Below, in pieces: positions 6,059 through 7,412 of a DNA stretch of 7,412 bases. Under the pieces are notes generated by a model. The model was given only the letters and a program-made list of their open reading frames with translations, was not told where the DNA came from and did not search any database. Origin of the DNA: Comamonadaceae bacterium. Lineage in GTDB: Bacteria > Pseudomonadota > Gammaproteobacteria > Burkholderiales > Burkholderiaceae_C. A program made the translations under genes and the position numbers. Position 1 is the stretch's first letter. Every line of letters starts with the position of its first letter. Location: the NCBI GenBank assembly GCA_947464665.1, contig CANHXV010000098.1, positions 1 through 7,412 of the forward strand, given 5' to 3'.

Positions 6059-7252
6059 ATGCCGCTAAGAAGTCTTAAAAGTTGGCTGATGCCTGTCATC
6101 AGCCAACTTTTTTTATCCCGGGCGCGCTTATTAAAGCTGCGCATGCGTGCAGAGAAAAAACGTCAATCGCAAGGACGTCCTCACACCTTGCATTTCTTTC
6201 ATCAAGAAGACGACCCCTACTCACAGCTTTTGGCAACGGTCTTGCCCAAAATTCAATCTCGCTTCGATGTGACTGTTGAAACGCATTGGGTCAGCCCGCC
6301 CGAAGACTCTGCCGTCCCCGAACGCGCCCTGCTGAAAGCTTACAGCGAGAAAGATGCACTGAGGTTGGCTGAACGGTTTCAGATTCAAGGCGCTTTCAAG
6401 GCAAGGGCAGCCCAACCTATTCTTGGCAGTACCGGGTCTTCAAATAAATCCGATGCGCTCCGAAAAAAATGGGGCCACTACTTAGGGGCCACCATTTACT
6501 ACGAAGGCGAGTGGTACTGGGGCATCGATCGATTGCATCATCTCGAAGAAAGGTTGAATGATTTGGGATTGTGCAAGTCCACATACGATGGCCCGCTATT
6601 TCCTGTCGTTCAATACCAACCACTTCAGCATGCCCCCCGAGGCACTTGCATCGACTTTTTTATTTCTTTCAGAAGCCCTTACTCGGCCATTTCTGCCGCC
6701 AAAGTTTTTCATTGGGCACGTGATGCCGGCGTTCAAGTGAACTTGCGATATGTCTTACCGATGGTGATGCGCGGCTTGCCGGTTCCTGCAGAAAAACGCC
6801 GCTACATCAGTCTGGATGCAGCCCGAGAAGCTCATGTGCAAGGTGTGCCTTTTGGTTGCCTCAATGATCCAGTGGGCAAACCGACAGAACGGGGTTTGGC
6901 GCTGATGCCCTTTGCGGAAATGCACAACGCGGCCGAGGCTTATGTGATGTCCTTCATGCAAGGGGTGTGGTCTGAGGGCTTGGACGCTGGCACTGACGCA
7001 CATCTCAAAATTATGGTTGAACGCGCCGGCCTGAACTGGGCCGCCGCCAAGGACATCCTCAAAAGCAAATCCAACGACTTGCATTGGCGCAGCATCGCCG
7101 AACAAAACAGAGAAGCTTTATTCGCAATGGGTCTTTGGGGCGTTCCTTCTTTTCGATTCGAAAACACAGCAGTCTGGGGTCAAGACAGATTTTGGGTCAT
7201 TGAAAATGCCTTGCACGACAAGTTAAATAGTTCCACAACTTCATCAACATGA
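6059..7252 (+). CDS. Two-domain DsbA-like thioredoxin-fold protein (HCCA isomerase / kappa-GST-like second domain)
   Basis: The 397-residue product carries two related thioredoxin-fold units. The second (196-388) resembles 2-hydroxychromene-2-carboxylate isomerases and kappa-class GSTs in the DsbA family: CIDFFISFRSPYS (197-209), a helical insertion, then GLWGVPSFRFENTAVWGQDR (358-377) with the cis-Pro loop at P363. Neither unit has a CxxC; the usual first Cys is replaced by S206, as in glutathione-using HCCA isomerases. The first unit (41-166) repeats the outline, with LHFFHQEDDPYS (44-55) and YLGATIYYEGEWYWGIDR (141-158), but has Asp in place of that Ser and Ala in place of the cis-Pro, so it is probably non-catalytic. 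No signal peptide is seen. The start is uncertain: 6059 is the longest frame, but a terminator covers codons 7-19, so ATG 6143 is possible. The stop overlaps the sulfatase start (ATGA), implying coupled expression. Substrate unknown. Confidence 0.82.
   Translation: MPLRSLKSWLMPVISQLFLSRARLLKLRMRAEKKRQSQGRPHTLHFFHQEDDPYSQLLATVLPKIQSRFDVTVETHWVSPPEDSAVPERALLKAYSEKDALRLAERFQIQGAFKARAAQPILGSTGSSNKSDALRKKWGHYLGATIYYEGEWYWGIDRLHHLEERLNDLGLCKSTYDGPLFPVVQYQPLQHAPRGTCIDFFISFRSPYSAISAAKVFHWARDAGVQVNLRYVLPMVMRGLPVPAEKRRYISLDAAREAHVQGVPFGCLNDPVGKPTERGLALMPFAEMHNAAEAYVMSFMQGVWSEGLDAGTDAHLKIMVERAGLNWAAAKDILKSKSNDLHWRSIAEQNREALFAMGLWGVPSFRFENTAVWGQDRFWVIENALHDKLNSSTTSST
6077..6114 (+). terminator. Perfect intrinsic terminator after the outer-membrane protein gene
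   Basis: A 15-bp perfect stem (6077-6091 and 6097-6111; core GTTGGCTGATG) with the 5-nt loop CCTGT is followed by an uninterrupted T-run to 6114. It begins 66 bp after the porin stop and should end that transcript. It lies inside the longest reading frame of the following gene. Confidence 0.88.
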
Positions 7253-7412
7253 TATTTTGTTCACGTTTCAGAAACGCATGGGGGGTCACTTTATCGGCCC
7301 TGATGTGCATCATCTGCACAAGCGCTTTGGCCAAGCGCCCTAACATGGTGGTCATGTTGGCGGACGATTGGGGCTTCAGTGATGTCGGCGCATTTGGCGG
7401 CGAGATGCACAC
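7249..7412 (+). CDS. Exported arylsulfatase (AtsA-like type I sulfatase), 3' end outside the window
   Basis: Only the first 54 codons are present. Residues 1-28 form a Sec-type signal peptide: R6 and R8, a hydrophobic core (about 11-23) and an ALA cleavage site at 26-28. The mature start, KRPNMVVMLADDWGFSDVG (29-47) followed by AFGGEMH, closely resembles the N-terminus of Pseudomonas aeruginosa arylsulfatase AtsA, which from memory reads KRPNFLVIVADDLGFSDIG. The paired D39-D40 are the conserved ligands of the active-site calcium. The enzyme would hydrolyse sulfate esters in the periplasm, releasing sulfate and an alcohol or phenol. The catalytic CxPxR motif lies beyond the window; an FGE nearby predicts Cys there, not Ser. 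The ATG shares bases with the TGA of the upstream gene and lacks its own clear ribosome site, so translation is probably coupled. Unlike the leaderless P. aeruginosa enzyme, it carries an export signal. Confidence 0.9.
   Translation, partial: MIFCSRFRNAWGVTLSALMCIICTSALAKRPNMVVMLADDWGFSDVGAFGGEMH

Noticed and set aside
6755..7105. 116-codon minus-strand frame antisense to the DsbA-like gene
   Set aside because: Overlaps the most conserved part of the DsbA-like domain and has no motif of its own.
1..7412. CRISPR arrays, tRNA/rRNA genes, insertion sequences, attachment sites
   Set aside because: No regularly spaced repeats, transposase-like frames, terminal inverted repeats or RNA-gene-like segments were seen; intergenic gaps are all under 150 bp.

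Overview
The window reads as chromosomal DNA of a Gram-negative bacterium, most likely a betaproteobacterium of the order Burkholderiales (Comamonadaceae-like). This placement is an inference from the style of FtsY, the outer-membrane beta-barrel protein, the moderately high GC of most genes and the dense packing. Nothing in the window fixes the genus.

Left part (1-2876): the 3' part of a hemerythrin-like (HHE) protein gene is followed 61 bp later by a complete ftsY, the SRP receptor GTPase. Its stop codon directly abuts the stop codon of a convergent gene for a DadA-type FAD-dependent amino-acid oxidoreductase. No terminator is visible at that junction.

Middle (2877-4701): a 138-bp divergent intergenic region carries a good sigma70-type promoter for a formylglycine-generating enzyme (FGE). 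The FGE has an N-terminal membrane anchor and both catalytic cysteines (C320 and C325). It ends in an 8-bp tail-to-tail overlap with a TetR-family repressor gene on the minus strand.

Right part (4702-7412): the TetR gene is divergent from an outer-membrane channel-like protein of the Phenol_MetA_deg (SphA-like) family. The 146-bp gap between them holds a 22-bp near-perfect palindrome that is a good candidate operator. A perfect 15-bp-stem intrinsic terminator follows the porin gene. It overlaps the start of the next reading frame, a protein with two tandem thioredoxin/DsbA-like domains whose second half resembles 2-hydroxychromene-2-carboxylate isomerase / kappa-class GST. That gene is joined by an ATGA overlap to the start of a signal-peptide-bearing arylsulfatase, which runs off the right edge and was too short to appear among ordinary complete ORFs.

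Taken together, 3015-7412 looks like a sulfate-ester utilisation locus. It has an outer-membrane channel for substrate entry, an exported type I sulfatase, a membrane-anchored FGE placed to mature that sulfatase on the periplasmic side, and a TetR regulator. The two-domain DsbA-like protein of unknown function is translationally coupled to the sulfatase and is the least expected component. The parts are known families. The exported-FGE/exported-sulfatase layout and the duplicated DsbA-like protein are the points most worth checking.
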